Assembly: GCA_965223125.1 (NCBI GenBank)
Contig: OZ244984.1
Coordinates: 1,488,001-1,552,000 of the forward strand
DNA length: 64,000 bases
DNA from: Pacificispira sp965223125
Lineage (GTDB): Bacteria > Pseudomonadota > Alphaproteobacteria > UBA8366 > Aestuariispiraceae
Direction of reading: 5' to 3'
Shown here: in pieces, positions 63,207 to 64,000 of the stretch
Position numbering within the stretch: the stretch's first letter is position 1
How the letters are laid out: each line of letters begins with the position of its first letter
Made by a program: the position numbers and the translations under genes
Notes under the pieces: generated by a model
The model's input: the letters and a program-made list of their open reading frames with translations, nothing else
Database searches by the model: none
What the model was told of the DNA's origin: nothing

Positions 63207-64000
63207 TCATCGCTGATGCCGGGGACAGAAGTAGCTTGATCGGCCCGACTGGACGATGCGCTGCACCACCCCGCCGCAGCCGGGTTTCCGGCAGGCTTCG
63301 CCGGTGCGATCATAGGCGTCCCAGGAATGCTGAAAATATCCAAGTTCACCACTTGCCTGGACATAGTCACGCAACGAAGAGCCCCCGGCTTCAATCGCGG
63401 CGGCCAGCACGTCCTTCACCGCCGGGACCAGACGCGCGGCCCGTGCCCCGGCAACGCTGTGGGCAGAGCGTCGGGGACTGATCCCCGCCCGCCAGAGCGC
63501 CTCACAGACATAGATATTGCCCAGCCCCGCGACCAGTCGCTGATCCAGCAGGGCCGCCTTGATCGGCGTGCGCTTGACCATGATTGCCGCAGAGAAACTT
63601 TCCGCCGTGAACCCGTCGGACAGCGGCTCCGGCCCCAGATGGCGCAGATGCGGGCTCATCGCCTCACCGCCCGGCGCGATCAGGTCCATGTACCCGAAGC
63701 GGCGGGCATCATTGTAGATCAACCGCCCGCCATCCTCCATCCTGACCAGCACGTGATCGTGCTTTTCCGCCATCGCCCAACCGGAGTTATGACCCGCTTG
63801 ACCGCTGGATACCTGTGCCCCGGGCGTGATCGTGAATCGCCCGGACATGCCAAGATGAACGAGCCATGTCCACCCCCCGTCCAGCCGGATCAGGATGTAT
63901 TTCGCGCGCCGCTCGACCGCTTCCACACGCCGTCCTTCCAGTCGGGAAACGAAGTCCGCAGGGAAAGGAAAGCGCAGGTCCGCGCGGCGCTGATCCACCT
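63207..64000 (-). CDS. mutM: Formamidopyrimidine-DNA glycosylase, 5' end outside window
   Basis: About 264 C-terminal residues; the catalytic N-terminal Pro/Glu (P-E-L-P-E) lie beyond the right edge. Seen are the H-L-G-M-S-G-R-F strand, the R-R-F-G-Y region, the helix-two-turn-helix L-L-D-Q-R-L-V-A-G-L-G-N-I-Y-V-C-E, and the closing zinc finger (C-x4-C-x16-C-x2-H, the last ligand being His rather than the usual Cys). The enzyme excises 8-oxoguanine. The His in place of the last Cys is a mild deviation. Confidence 0.93.
   Translation of the reverse strand, partial: VDQRRADLRFPFPADFVSRLEGRRVEAVERRAKYILIRLDGGWTWLVHLGMSGRFTITPGAQVSSGQAGHNSGWAMAEKHDHVLVRMEDGGRLIYNDARRFGYMDLIAPGGEAMSPHLRHLGPEPLSDGFTAESFSAAIMVKRTPIKAALLDQRLVAGLGNIYVCEALWRAGISPRRSAHSVAGARAARLVPAVKDVLAAAIEAGGSSLRDYVQASGELGYFQHSWDAYDRTGEACRKPGCGGVVQRIVQSGRSSYFCPRHQR

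Overview
The window is chromosomal DNA of an alphaproteobacterium, probably near the Rhodospirillales. The signs are the rpsT-dnaA-dnaN-recF-gyrB order, CobS/CobT next to BolA and a J-domain protein, an Mcl-type CoA lyase, DUF1285/DUF2889/DUF6111 genes, high GC housekeeping genes, and clustered GANTC (CcrM) sites beside dnaA. Genus cannot be read from the sequence alone.

Layout. 1-5.4 kb (minus): MoxR / DUF58 / DUF4159 / membrane-protein operon. 5.5-8.9 kb (plus): DUF1285, CoA-type Nudix hydrolase, DUF6111, CCA-adding enzyme, SGNH hydrolase. 8.9-14.9 kb: PhoR-like kinase, malic enzyme, a degenerate EAL protein and cobalamin CobD/CbiB. 15-17.9 kb: a low-GC type II restriction-modification pair whose endonuclease gene is split by a 718-bp IS1595-family element with a perfect 8-bp target duplication. 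18-28.5 kb: HldE, a phosphoesterase with no ordinary start codon, a PAS/pseudo-HD-GYP membrane protein, a LapG-like protease, a PilZ protein, a three-gene cobalt-type nitrile hydratase, a Fur-box-preceded small operon, argG. 28.5-40.8 kb: CoA lyase, xerD, aroK-aroB-CNNM/CorC, DUF2889, BolA, J-protein, cobS-cobT.

40.8-47.5 kb is an accessory region. Behind intact cobT lies a low-GC island closed by a second, 92% identical copy of the last 312 bp of cobT. Inside it is a 3.03-kb IS1595-type element with a transposase and cargo, including a two-gene soluble-plus-four-helix-membrane module that resembles lambda RexA/RexB in layout. A possible pretoxin-like protein gene and a decayed gene follow. 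47.6-52 kb: accA, MarR/EamA, DUF3253, NnrU and a cupin.

52.0-53.7 kb repeats the cobT pattern on a smaller scale: an orphan 431-codon low-GC gene sits between intact gyrB and a 56-bp remnant of a second gyrB 3' end. 53.7-64 kb is the replication core: gyrB, recF, dnaN, dnaA, about 1 kb without genes, rpsT, enoyl-CoA hydratase, a lipoprotein and the 3' part of mutM.

The main theme is that foreign modules sit at the 3' ends of housekeeping genes (cobD/hldE, cobT, gyrB), and two of the three carry an extra copy of the target gene's 3' end. The best candidates for undescribed biology are the RexAB-like cargo pair, the orphan gyrB-island gene and the mechanism that left the duplicated 3' ends.
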